From: Cruorifilaria tuberocauda
Lineage: Eukaryota; Nematoda; Chromadorea; Rhabditida; Onchocercidae
Length of the DNA stretch: 43,439 nucleotides
Assembly: GCA_013365365.1 (NCBI GenBank)
Contig: JABVXU010000453.1
Span: 1 to 43,439 of the forward strand
Direction of reading: 5' to 3'
Below are positions 25,501 through 37,600 of this stretch, piece after piece. The number at the start of each line of letters is the position of its first letter. Within the stretch, counting starts at the first letter, position 1. The notes beneath the pieces were generated by a model. The model made no database searches and was not told the origin of the DNA. It saw only the letters and a list, made by a program, of their open reading frames with translations. The translations under genes and the position numbers were made by a program.

Positions 25501-28093
25501 TACCGAACTAGCAATAATTTCTGACATAGACTGACCTGATATTGAAAAGTAGAATCATCTTATTGAATCACTCGATACTTTTTGAAGTAAGTGAAAATGA
25601 TTCAATGAATAGCTTAACTCAGTTTCTTGCAAGAATATAATGTATTAATAAATCTTGACATAAAAATGACACATCATCAAATGCATATAACAGAATAAAC
25701 AAGTTTAATCCAACATTCTCACATCATCAACTATTTTAGTCTAATTCTCTCGTAATATTCCGCACTTTAGCCAAAATCAGTTGCGAAAATAGCAAAATCG
25801 AATGTGAAGCGAAGTCCGAAACCAATTCATCCGGTACGACCCATGAATCCACCTAAGAAACCGAATGAATTACCGCTGGAAAATCGCGCTTCTCGTCTTA
25901 AGGCTGCATATTTAGCAAAGCAACGAGCTGAAAAAGGTGCGAAATTATTAAAACAAACTTCATAAATTTTACCAAGTTGTATATTTGTCAATTAACATTT
26001 TTCAAAAATTTAAATCTGAACAATTTTATATCACCAAAAGCTATTTTGTCATGTCTTATTCTTTTTAATAAATATATTTATCACTGATAATTTCTCGATT
26101 GCTCATAAAATATGATCAAATAGATTAAAAAAAGACTTTATATGAATAATTGTTACATATATTCATCCATTTCTTAATCTATTTAATCGATCAAATTGTA
26201 AAGAGAATTAATAGTTTTTAATATAAATAAGTTCTATAAAAAAGTACAAGTTGTTGAATGAGAGGAGATCATTTTTATTATGAGCAAAAAAACTGAATTT
26301 TGCAACTTAATCAATTTCTCACCATAATTTTTACTGCAGCAAAAAAATCACAAATGTTCAAGAACGAAAAGTTAACACCTGTAATGGCTGGTCGTTTAGC
26401 AGTGATGCGAAAATTGTAAGTTTAAAATCAAACAATTTAGCGCTTCCTTTTTCTATGCATATGTTTGTAGTAATCGTAGAAGAAATCATCGTTTCAATTG
26501 TTCGATCGTTGTTTCAGGAATATCGTAAAATCGAAGAATTTAAGAAACCAAATATTTCGCCACGCTTAAAAGCCAATAATCAAATTAGTATTTTGGAAAG
26601 AATATTGTCACCAATTAGTGAAATACCACATGTTTCTATTGAAGTTATATAAAAACTTGAAAGTGTTTGAAATACGGAATTAATTACTTAATGGATTAAA
26701 ACAAATTAATTTTTGAAAACTATTAAGTAATTATATGCATGATATATTGGTAATAAAAATAAAACAAATGTACTATCTTTAATGTTTTTCTGGCAGTGTT
26801 TCTAAAATACATGAATCAAAATGATTTTTCTTTGATACGATAGAAATTATCTTTTCAATCCTTTTTTTTAACTTTATTTGCGTATAAGATAATGCATAAT
26901 TTGTCTTAGATTCATTTTAAACACTTTCACACATTTACTTAATTATCATTGATTATTATGCTCAATCCAATGATTAGCTAAAGTTAGCTATAGGGTATTT
27001 GTTTACTTATCTATCCGCTCATTTACCTCTTCCATTCATTATTTGTTTCTGAGTACTGATCTATTCGTGAATGTTGATCTGAATACTTATCAACTTCTGA
27101 ACTGCTTTTCCAACTAACTAACTAATTTACTAATAACGATTTCACTAATATCATTTGCACACTTGACACAAAAATTTTGCTAATCTAACACCGAATTTTT
27201 TATTTTTTTAATCAACTAATTATCTACTGACTTATTCAATAGTTATTTACTTGGCTTATTTTTTATCCATCTGATATACCAATTCATCCATTAATTTATA
27301 AACTTATTTATGATTTGCTCAATTGATGTTTCTGAAAATTCATCTGTTTATTAATATCCGCATTTTATTTAAATCATTCATTAACTAATTTATGGTTGTT
27401 TTTCTCAAAACTGTTTGTATCGAGTAGAGAGATGGCTGTTTAAATCCTTTCGGTTATCTCCCAAATCTCGAATTCCAAACTTCTTCTTAAAGGTCAGTTG
27501 GGGAAGAAATCTCTTGTCAAGCACTATAAAGTTAATCACTATAAAGTTAATTCCAGTAAATCTAACCAAACATATTAGACGAGACGTGGGATTCTCACTA
27601 CCGCACGTAATTCGATTGTTGCACGTAGTGCAGTTTTCATATTGATTGCTTGCTGAAGAAGGAAATGAGTGGAATGAACGCGATGAGAGTTCGCGTCCTC
27701 TACTGCACATCTCTTCCATCTATCGCTACTGTAGTGGAAATTTCGCGATTTGGAATATCTCACTGGCGCTCCTTGCTTTTCTCCGTAGAAATGCATCGAA
27801 CATTACACGTGTATCAAGCGTGCAATTTTTACGTAGCCTTTTTCTTTCAAGGATAATCTAAGCGATATGATCTCTCCTACATGTCATAAATGAAATGTTG
27901 AATTTATTATTGCAGGCTTATCAACTGGAAGACGCGTGAAATGCATCGGAACGTAAGACGAAGAATCTGGACGTCTCGAATACGTTATATGCATAACTAT
28001 TGGTTCCCTTTCAACAATGAAGTACAGTGGCTTAATTACATTGAATTATTTGATCCACATACGGTTAATGCTATGATTAACTTCAATCAGTAG
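22504..28093 (+). CDS. Large unrecognised protein, LC8-motif scaffold candidate
   Basis: Eight exons join in phase: 22504-24152, 24523-24663, 24883-24980, 25051-25282, 25550-25586 (weak acceptor), 25771-25936, 26340-26415 and 27916-28093, giving 858 residues. Exon 1 (about 550 residues) is Asn/Ser/Thr-rich and probably disordered, with a tandem duplication of about 32 residues near residue 87. Three motifs resemble the dynein light chain LC8 consensus: STTTQTD, DKKTQVT and TRAIQTD. The C-terminal part is basic and helical-looking (RASRLKAAYLAKQRAEK, TPVMAGRLAVMRK) and ends in an aromatic-rich stretch (RIRYMHNYWFPFNNEVQW). Exon 4 contains an unexpected hydrophobic run (IFFLFIYYGINC). No family is recognised; a cytoskeletal or chromosomal scaffold is only a guess. 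The ATG at 22504 is the first in the open frame, which continues upstream to an acceptor at 22446. The last intron is 1.5 kb. Confidence 0.75.
22762..22950 (+). repeat. Tandem coding duplication, two units of about 32 residues
   Basis: Unit 1 (22762-22857) and unit 2 (22858-22950) both read DT-x-x-KTFT ... LNTSDQ-x-x-H. They share an exact 17-bp stretch (tgaatacatctgatcag). Divergence elsewhere, mostly by substitution, indicates an old duplication kept in frame. Confidence 0.75.
27522..27551. repeat. Perfect 15-bp tandem duplication
   Basis: Two exact copies of cactataaagttaat lie head to tail in the long last intron of the scaffold gene. They sit in a patch (about 27400-27860) that is less AT-rich than the rest of the intron and open in several frames on both strands. 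It may be the remnant of an inserted element, though no terminal repeats were found. Confidence 0.6.
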
Positions 28094-29040
28094 TGAATTT
28101 CAATTTTTGTTATTTTTTCTATTCTCCACTCAAATTAGTCTTGTTTTTAATACTTTTAATAATAATTTAATAGTATGTTAGGTATAATAATAAATATAAA
28201 ATATAATGTTGAAAATCAATCTGAGCAGCCTTGGGAATAGTTCAGTTCAGTTAATCAGGTGGAAGTAATTGTATTAGCATCTAATATGAACATATTGCTC
28301 TCATTGTGTTAATGAATGGACTTTTTTAACATATCTTTTCTTGCTAAGAAGGTATAAATGCAGTTTACATTTAATATGATGGTAGTTTCTTTAAACTTGA
28401 AAATTTCTTAAAAGTTGTTTTAAGTTTCTCACATGTCGAACATTATGATTTCTGAAGAAGTATCTATAGATTGTTCGAAAAAGCATAAGCACAGAGCTAA
28501 TTTTAGCCTAGTATAATTCTTTGATGGAATAAAGAGACTTTATATTCTGCTACCGAATGTACAACGCTCATAGTTGTATAATAAAAAATAATTCAGATGC
28601 ACCACTTTGGACATTTCATTAATAAATTTTATATATTAATGCAAATTTTGTTCCTTTAAATCTTTGTAGAAGGTTGCTGTTGAATTTAACATCTAAAAAA
28701 TTGAGTATAACCAGTTTCATTTGGATAATGTTGTTTGAATTTCTTGGCAAATGATCTTACTGTTGTTTAGCTTTGGGTCAGCAGACCTAATCAAATTACC
28801 AACTTTTATCGCAGACGGCGATATATCCCTGATCAAGGTAAGCCTTATGCTCCTTCCGTGAGGTCGATAGATTCTGAATTACTCTCCAGGAAAACACTTT
28901 TGCTTCATATTTTTGTGCTGAAATTTCCGAAAGCTTTTCCTTGACAGCTGTGTCGCTTGTTAGTATCTTTTTTTTTCTTATTACTTGAAATGCTTTTCAA
29001 ACTAATAACGAGCGGCAGTTTAGCGTGGGGTGTAGGGACG
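28094..29040. other. Intergenic, with candidate 5' exon of FBXO47 gene
   Basis: This is the 3' flank of the scaffold gene and the 5' flank of the FBXO47 homologue. A segment bounded by an acceptor and a donor (28771-28837) is open and, read as RPNQITNFYRRRRYIPDQ, joins in phase to 29024 via the acceptor cagtttag. It could be an upstream coding exon, but no initiating ATG was found for it. Confidence 0.4.
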
Positions 29041-32020
29041 ATGCAAGTTGGAGAAACGAATAAGATAGGAACACCTCTCGGGATGTTCCAAGTGCTTCCT
29101 CGAGAATTGCTTTATAGTTTTTTCGATAAGATGACTGGTATATCATTTCTTATCTTTATTAATTTATTTTACTTTTAAAAATATAAAGTTCAATAGCAGG
29201 CGTAGTCATTAACTCATCGAGATTGTCGCAATGCTTTCTAGTATTAATATCTTGCAACTCTGATTATATGAGGAACACTGTCGGTTTGGGAGAATAATAC
29301 AATTTTTCAGTAAAACAGTTGCTGTGTATCAGTTTGACATCGAGTGCATTTAACAGCGCTGTTCGACGCTATTTGTTGATGGAAAATGCGCGCCGAAAAT
29401 TTTTGATTGAAACTTCTTTATACGCGAACGAAAGCGATATTGATGCCGATCCGTTTTATTCGTGGGGTTAGTTCTCGTAATTAAGAAGTGTTTTGAAAAC
29501 TTATGTTTCTGTCAGGTTATTATTATATCTCTTAGGTATGCTACTGAAGGCGAGCACAATTGTTATGAATTCTCGAATGCGCCGTTCATTTTTAACTTCT
29601 TTCTTTTCCAAGGTAATGTCCACTATTCCTTTTCAACTTCTTTCTCTAAAGTAATGATTATCAATCGATCTATAGGAAGATTCATATTCGATTTTCAATT
29701 GTTTTCAGAATGAAAAAATTAGAAATTGGTCTGGATGGGGTCGCTGTTTCATGGCGGTATGTTTAGAACAGATCTCGAGAAAAAATGAAGTTGTAAACTT
29801 TGGATCTACAATATGATGAGGATTGATATTTTTAGAAGAATGTTATCGTTTTAGTTATAAACGACTAGCAAAAATGTAACAAAAGAACAGGATGTGTTTA
29901 AAAAACATAATTACATTAATTCAGGTAATATAAATATTTTTAGCAGTGAAAATGTATGGCAGGTAAGATTAACAGAATTGAGTAGTGTTTTTTGCTCATT
30001 TCTTGTTATAGTTTTGTGAAAAATGGGATTTTCACGAATGCGAAACGCTAATGCAGGTCATTCTACATTTTACTACTTTGAATAAGATGATGAATGAAAT
30101 TTTGCCTGAAGAAGTTGGGAAATATCCGTCGCTGGAGATGGAGGTATAAAATTTTTATTTCAAAAATATATTCAAATTTAAAGAAGGAATGGTATATCAG
30201 TATCTTGACACGTATACTGATTGTAACTGTTTTTTACAATTTTAAGATCCGAGTGCGTCTTCGAGGTTTTTTTTTGAATCATTCAGCAAAAGATGAAAGG
30301 GATTATGGATTCTGGACTTCTGCCGTTTTACGCACACAGGAAACAACAGAACTTCAGGCGAAATTGTTTATGATAGTGTATGGACCAATAAAAATGGGGG
30401 AAAGTGGACGTGGTAGGTGCTCTTCATGGTTTTAGTTTTTCTTAACTTGGCCCAAAATCCTTTCAGAACCACTGAATTTGGCAAGGAATATTTTATATGC
30501 TTTGTAAAGTTATTCATCTTTATGTTGCATCGTGAATAAAATATTGTTGCAGAGATCATTGACTGGGAAGTGTTGTGCAATGGAAATATTAATTTGCATC
30601 ATTTATGTATAAGATTATTGGGACCGATAGCCCTTGGCTTTCATCATCTGGCAAATACTTCAAGTCTTGAGTGCTATGCATGGACTGATGAACAGATTTC
30701 CATTCTGTTAGAACAAATATCAAGTTAGTTAGATCTCTCTAAGTAATGTTACTATTTTTTTGATAAAAACTCGTCCAGAAAAAGATCTCCCGTCAACATG
30801 TGTTTAATTTAGCATTTTTTAGCTCTTCCTGATACATGGGCATTGCAAAACTTCGCTGTGTTGTTTGCTCTTCGTCCGCGGATTCTTCACAATGCTTTAT
30901 TAAAGCGATTGTCAGAAGGACGAATGAATGAAGCAGCATATCTTTTTCACGCTGTTAAGGCTGTTCGTACACTTTTTTTTTAAGATAAAACGAAGTCTGG
31001 AGTGTGTTACTAATCACAGCAATTTCAGATGTATTCCAGTAAATTTTTATTATTCAATGGTTGAATGAATATTACTTGAGAATATTACTTATCGATATTT
31101 TGCGGCTTTCTTGTTCAGCTTCATGTTAACATTTACATGATATCAGTAGATATTAATAGAATCTATTGCTAGAATTTTCATTTCACATCGAAGATCTAAA
31201 CCTTCCAGGTTTTGCATCGTTGGGGAATTTTCGTCAGCGGAGCTATATCCGATATAATGCTTAGAACATTTAAAACTTTACCGGAAATCGATCGTCGGTT
31301 ATTTTTGGGTTCAATACTGAGAGCGGAAGCATACCAGCTTAGCGGATTACTTCTTAGTACACCGTGTAAGTGGTCCATTTCGTAATTTTTATTTTAACTC
31401 ATAATATCTTCTTCAGTCATTGTTCTGTATTACCTTACCTATTTATTAATCCGTCCAGCAACTACGGTTTTCCTTTATCAGTAAAATTTTAGTTTTTTCT
31501 TTTTCATCAGTAAAGTTCTTTATCAAGAAGCTAAATAGATGAAAGAGAGTTGAATTCAATTTTGTCGATATAGAAAGATCATAGATTTTTTGAGCGAATC
31601 AATAAATAATACTCTTGTTAGTAATAATGACTAAAGAGAATTTTACGAAGTTATGAATGAATGGGAATCATAAAAAGAAACCATGATGAATAAAAGCGAT
31701 TAATGACAACTTAAAAATTAATTTTGGCTAGAAGAAAAATACAAATAGAACAAATAGAACAAAGGTCAAATAGTAGAGTCATGTAGAACGTAATTATTTA
31801 TGACATTATTTTTTTAATCTTTCTAAACTATTGATACTGTTCATTTTCTCAATTTTGGTATTTCTACCTCTTACATTTTAATTGCTTTCTCTTTTGATGC
31901 AATTCATTTATTCGTTCACTTAAGAGATTGATTGCAGTTAATGCTGAGAGCTTCCATGCCGAACTCGCTTCTGCACGCTCAATATCAGCGTTGATGGCGC
32001 TACTGGCAAAGAATGTATAA
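29041..32020 (+). CDS. prom-1: F-box protein, FBXO47/PROM-1 homologue
   Basis: Ten exons from ATG 29041: 29041-29137, 29311-29466, 29536-29612, 29709-29756, 30012-30143, 30247-30412, 30553-30723, 30823-30962, 31209-31365 and 31938-32020. All phases agree, giving 408 residues (human FBXO47 is about 450). The F-box is near residues 18-55 (LPRELLYSFFDKMTVKQLL then SSAFNSAVRRYL). Downstream blocks follow the FBXO47 order: SWGMLLKAST, KWDFHECETLMQ, LEMEIRVRLRGFFLNH, DYGFWTSAVLR, LFMIVYGPIKMGE, AWTDEQISILLEQIS, RMNEAAYLFHAVK. F-box proteins recruit substrates to SCF ubiquitin ligases. FBXO47 and C. elegans PROM-1 act in meiotic prophase (pairing and synapsis progression). Germline function here is inferred. 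The acceptor cagtttag at 29016-29023 precedes the ATG, so it is either trans-spliced or joined to an exon at 28771-28837, which would extend the N-terminus. Confidence 0.88.
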
Positions 32021-32726
32021 AGCTAAATAAGAATTGAGCACAACTATTTTTCGTTCATTCATTTTATTTCACTTTAATGGTTCTGTTATAACTTTTATTC
32101 TTTTGAATAATTTTCCGACGATTAGAAGAAACAATCAAAAATAAAGTAACGAAATCAGCCTTAAGCAGCAAAAACACGTGAATGTAGAACACCGAGACCA
32201 ACAGATAAGTAAGATAAATTTAGTTGTGAGATTTTTTTTAGTAATCAGCAAATAGATTAATAATTGATTTTATATTTCAAATTATTTGCATATTTTCAAA
32301 AATTAAAAAAGAAATAAGCGCTGAAATTTTTTGGTCTGAATAATTTGATGATGATTTATTGAGTACTTTTTTTGTTGCTCTACCTTTGCAATGTTAAATT
32401 TCCCGCGAAATTTCCATAGTGCTGTGTAATCTGTTTTTTGAACCTAGTAGAATAATTTTAATCTGTTTTCTGTTGCTTTTCTATTTCTCTTTATTTCAAT
32501 TCCATTTTCATTTTACGGTTCGTTGTTATGTTCTTTCTTCAATTCGTTTTTCACTTTACTCGTTACTGTTATATATATTGTCTTTATCGTACGGTATCGC
32601 ATGTTTCTCTTTGCTTATTGTCATTAAAGATATCATTCATAACTCGCAAATGATGTCCTTTCTGTAACAAATAGAATATTGAAACGCATTTATCTTAAAG
32701 ATGTAATTATCTGAATTTAAATTACA
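32021..32726. other. Intergenic with E2F-like element
   Basis: About 700 bp between the FBXO47 homologue and the next same-strand gene. The first part should be 3' UTR. The open frame at 32419-32667 is T-rich, lacks splice context and gives a featureless hydrophobic peptide; it is not taken as a gene. Confidence 0.55.
32399..32410 (+). promoter_or_regulatory. E2F-like element
   Basis: TTTCCCGCGAAA matches the E2F core TTTSSCGC in both halves. It lies about 317 bp upstream of the ATG at 32727 and 379 bp after the FBXO47 stop codon. Its 11-bp core is repeated in opposite orientation at 21931-21941, with a similar flanking tatggaaat. Motif evidence only. Confidence 0.35.
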
Positions 32727-34327
32727 ATGCTACAGGGAGAAATTGATGATAAATTGTTAAGGATAATCAATGATAGTAATATAAAAATAGCTGGTGGGAG
32801 GCAGAAGAGGAAGGATATAGTGCTGTTAACTGGTAATTTTGAGGTGGGAAAATTTGAATTGAAAGTATTTTGTTGTAAGGAGAGTTACGGGGTTGGTCAT
32901 TTTCATTAAATGTGTGGAGATTTTTTTTTAAAGATAATTCATAAATGGATTTAATTATTTAGCAATGCGCATTATAAGGGATAAGATTGAATTGGATTTT
33001 CAAATCCTCCACAATATTTGTTTTAACGAGACTTTGCAGAATATTAGTGATCTTGTATGTATTTTTGAAGTCTTGCAGCTTAGCAAAGTGAGACATATTT
33101 AAAAACTTCCGAGTAATTTGATTATTAATTTCAACTGTTTTTTTAAAGGTGTAGGATTGATGCCAAGGGAAGCTTGTGAATTTTGTCGGCGAGCGAGGGC
33201 TCGGCATAAGACGAGGAAGAAAGCTGGAGCCTTTTGGTATAGCAGTCGAGGATTGAGTCGTATAGACTGGAAGCGAAAAACTGCAAAGTTCCGTCGCAGT
33301 TCACCGGTATGTATGTAATATAATTGATTGATTACTATTTTGGTATAAGCATCATGCTTCATTTTTGCAGTAATGCTGCTTCGCAATTTAATTAAACTTT
33401 TTAGTTATTTTTCGTTTGTAGACAACGTTGGTAATGGATGATAGCAGACATGGAACTAGTGAAAAGCAAACTGAATTTATAAGTAATCCTAAGCTAGAAG
33501 CTCTTGTGGATTTATTTAAAAAAGAAAATGAAATCGAAGAAGGTTAAATTTTTGCTTTTGCATTGAAATGAAAAAAAAAGCAAATGATGAAATGTAAACG
33601 ATCGAAACAGTTCTCTGCTTTGTATTGATTTATGGAAGGGTTTATGTGATGTCTTTAGAATCATTTATCTGTAAAAAAAGCGAGATCAGGAAGCTTAATT
33701 TTATGCGCATAAAATAAGCTAAGACTAATCAGACTTGATACCGAAACTTAAAATTCGTTTTATAGGCTAGAAACGTACACCTGTAATATGAGTAGAATGA
33801 ATAGAATATTTTCTAGTGCCTACTCCGAAAGATAATGCAAGTATTCTGTCAGAATCTGTAAATACTGTTGAAGCTAGTGATGAGTCTCATATTTTTACTC
33901 GTGTTACAAATGAGATGTCGAAAGAAGCAGTTTCAGTCGTTCAATCCACGTCAGCAGAAAAACCTAACTTGACACACTTTAGGGTTCGTCCTTATTCATT
34001 TCGACAACTTTTTATTTGCATATACAATTTCATCCTTCTGTTGTTCTATGACACACTTATAGTAGTTATACTCGGAGCTTTCCAACTGTTATAAGAATGT
34101 GTGTTGCTATATGCATGCATATACAAAAATTTCTAACATGTTTTTTTCTATTTCATCTCACACATTAGTGATGAATTTTAGTAACGTACAACAAAAGTTT
34201 ATAGTGTTACTATCACTTTTAACAGAAGGCTTTTCAGATTGCTGAAACAACGCTTAAGCAATGCATGGATTTCTTGCAGTCACTTCCGATTGCCGATCGT
34301 GGCATGGGAAATAGTGCTCGATTATGA
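32727..34327 (+). CDS. Unrecognised basic protein of 217 residues
   Basis: Five exons join in phase: 32727-32832, 33149-33306, 33422-33542, 33817-33983 and 34226-34327. The most securely coding exon is the second. It is Arg/Lys-rich with a single CxxC (ACEFCRRARARHKTRKK, then WYSSRGLSRIDWKRKTAKF), suggesting nuclear or nucleic-acid binding. The middle is acidic and polar (NPKLEALVDLFKKENEIEE). The last exon is short and helical-looking (KAFQIAETTLKQCMDFLQSL). No family is recognised. One CxxC pair is too few for a classical zinc finger unless it dimerises. The first exon is less certain: translation could begin at ATG 33160 in exon 2, giving 178 residues. It faces the K+ channel gene tail to tail across 348 bp. 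Confidence 0.65.
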
Positions 34328-34675
34328 TATCTGATGCTATGAAGTATATGGATTTAGTAATATAAAAATTTTTTTTTTCATCAGTTAGATATTGCAAAAA
34401 TATCACATATTCTTTTCGTATTGACCGTTTATATAAGAGAATTGTTAACATCACAGAATCTCAATAGCGCTTAAATTATGTTACTAACTTTTTATATGCT
34501 ATTTCGTACGTTAGTTTATATTTCGCACTGCATTTTGTCTGTATATTTATTGTGTACATTAAAAAAATGGATATAAACAGTACTGCAAGACGTTGCTTTT
34601 ACCGTCCATGAATAACACATATCAAAACACAAAAGTATCGAGATGACAAAATTAGATTGATGACACTTTCAGAAT
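34328..34675. other. Convergent 3' spacer
   Basis: These 348 bp lie between the stop codons of two convergent genes and presumably hold both 3' UTRs. AT-rich; nothing else seen. Confidence 0.6.
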
Positions 34676-37600
34676 TCAATCAAAAACCGTATATATATAT
34701 CGTCGTGCGCTTGGTGGTACAATTCGTTTACCAGTGATGGAATCATAATCCATTGCATCTTCATCTGACAGCGTACTACTTCCGCTTTCCCAGTCGTCAT
34801 GTCTTTCCAGTCGAATTGGTTGTTCATCAACTCTTTGGCCGGTTTGAATGCATTTGTCTGCACGATTTGGTCTGGTTTGAGTTATTCTAAAAGTATGTAA
34901 GCTATAGTGAATTAGAATGACGTGGCCATTCGCGGTTTCAAATTTTTTTGATAAATAAAAAGTGTTAAGATATAACAACACTCTCATAGGTCTGATTGAT
35001 AAATTAGAAAGCAGGAATTTTGTGGAGATAAAAATAAAAAACAAGTAAAATTCGTTTATTAGTCTTCTCATGATAAAATTAGAATTTATTGTACGTCCAA
35101 CCTGTTTACCATAGAACTTCTCTGTCTCCATCTGTCTTCAAGAAGTTGCTTTTTATGTTCATCCATTGCTATATAAATGAGACGATCTTGTATTGGTTGT
35201 GCTTCACAGAGTCTCAAGTTTTATTAATTTTAATGATTATGTGATTATTAATCCATAAAATATATTATCAATTAATTACTTGTTTTAAATTAAATGGTTA
35301 ATATTTCATTGCAATAGACTAACAGCTCTTATTAGATACAATTTTGCCTCTGAAAAAGTCCCCTAAATCTTTCAAACAGTAAAAGTCTTCCCTATAGTTT
35401 TTTTCCAAATATTTTTTGCTGCATGTATCTCAAAACTCCACCAAGCAAGAGAAATAATTACACATGCATACAAAATACGTAACCTTTTAACACCTTCTTT
35501 CTCATCCGGTATGACAGTCATTGTAGCAACATCCGGATCGATTTGTCTTATTCGATATTGACTATCAATTGAACGAATCATTCGGTCAAAGATTAGACGA
35601 ATTTTCGCCTGTAACAGCTAAGTTTCATTTCTTTATTTGAAATTCCTCTTTTGGAACTTCATTTTGTGTTTTCCTGGTCATCTTTTATTTACGAGAAAAA
35701 AATATATATATCTAAACACAATTTGATATTACGGCATTTATCGTTTGTAGAGAAATTTTAAATAAAAAGAATTCAATCCGAAGAAATTTTCAAATATTGA
35801 TTTCAATAAATCTGCAGTTGAACCTGTACGATTGAAACGCATAAGCCAACCACTGAAAGACCTATCATTGTAAGAGCCAAGTTGAAAATGATATAATTTG
35901 GTGTTTCTGTGACAACATCACCAAGCCCTAGAACTTTTCGAGTAATCTTACACACATGAAAATAACTGACTTCAAAGTTTTTGCTTGCAAGGTATTCCTG
36001 TTTTTCAAAATTTTTGAGAAAATTGGAATGCTTTGATTAGTTTTCAATGTTTTTAATGATCCTGATTTCCGCTTTGGTTAATTCGTTATGTTTGCAATCA
36101 CTGATCTTAATCAAGTAGCAAAATCTATTTCATTTTCTGTAATTTTACTTCTACCGATTGCATTTCTCACCACGTTGTTTTCTTCTAACTTTTTGTAAAA
36201 AGCAATTTTTCTTTGAAATGCAAACCAATTGTAGTTAGTGAGGTAAAAAAGTAATAGTAAGCGGTGAAATAAGTCCAATTAGTCTCCCAGAGTCGCACCA
36301 CAAAAGCACTAATTAAGATCCATAAAAAGAAAAATATGAATGCAGCCTTAAGCGGTACAGTACGTTGTTTTTCCACTTCACTAAGCACAATTGGTAGTTG
36401 TGATATTTTTTTACCACTTTCTATCTGAAATCATTGAACTTCTTAAACCCATGCTTAAGCACTTGTTGATAAAAAAGTGTGTAATTTCTTGAAAATATAG
36501 AAGAAAATTTAGAAAATAGTACTATTGACGTGAAATAGAAAAAATCATTGAAATCGCCTTGAGAACGAAAAATTCTTGAAACTTTACTAAAATCTTGATA
36601 AAAAATTTCTGACAACTATTTCAGGGAGGTAAATGTAGTGGGATGAAAGGAAAATTTCAATTCATCATTTGTTTAACTTTCGATAAAATAAATTTGTTGA
36701 ATTTACCTGATGATCAGTCTGATGAAGATCGTCATGAGTATGAGATAATTGAGTTAATGGTCCAAGTGATGTCAGTCGAAGTGATAAGTCACTCCCAGTA
36801 CGGCGACTTCTGAAATATATAACTTTTTTCCCAAACTAACGTGCATTGTTTAAAAGAAGCAAATCTTGATACGCTTTTAAAGGATAATAATGATTGAATT
36901 GGAATAAACAGCGAACGATTCAAACACATATATCGACTGTTTTTTCATTGTATCAATAATCACCATTGCTTAAACGATATCTTATATGAAACAAAATAGT
37001 TCTATCTTTTAACTTAATTGATGAGAACTAGTTAGTTTTTCGTGCGAAAGGAAAATAAATATCTAAACTTTTTTAAGAAAAAATGAGGGTAAATTCAATT
37101 TTATGTAGGAAAAATAAATAAAAGATTAAAAAAGAGTACTTCTCTTTTTCAATGCGCCTTTTGTAATGTTTCTTCATTGACTTTGAACATAATTTAGAAT
37201 TAAACCACTTCCAAAACATATCCAGCCAGGTATAATACAAAAAACCCCACTCCAAAAGAATTGTAAAAACTAATGGTATACCGCAAAATGCATAAATCAT
37301 CGATACTACACGACCGGCGCGTGTTGCGGGATGAAAATTTCCATAACCTGGAGAAAAAATGCTCTTTTTAATTTATCACATTACAATAAAATTTGTAATC
37401 AATTTTGATATGTTCTAATTGATAGTTATTTGCTTTCGACACACTTCGTTCATTGAAATAGTACAATAGTAATTATTTTATCATATCATGCACGTTATAA
37501 AAATCCTCTCTGAGTATCTAATTACAATAAAAGATAATTGATGACAAGAAATTTATTTGCAATTTTTAAATTTCACCCGCAAAATTGCATATATTTAATT

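Noticed and set aside
26455..26652. Open frame that could be a scaffold-gene exon
   Set aside because: Its phase does not fit the donor at 26415. The exon at 27916 fits that donor and ends in a convincing C-terminus.
27405..27861. Overlapping frames on both strands as a nested gene
   Set aside because: No frame has splice signals, a domain or a consistent protein. Treated as an intronic island.
32419..32667. Hydrophobic multi-helix ORF
   Set aside because: T-rich sequence gives Phe/Leu/Ile by composition. It has no conserved motif and sits in a likely promoter/3' flank.
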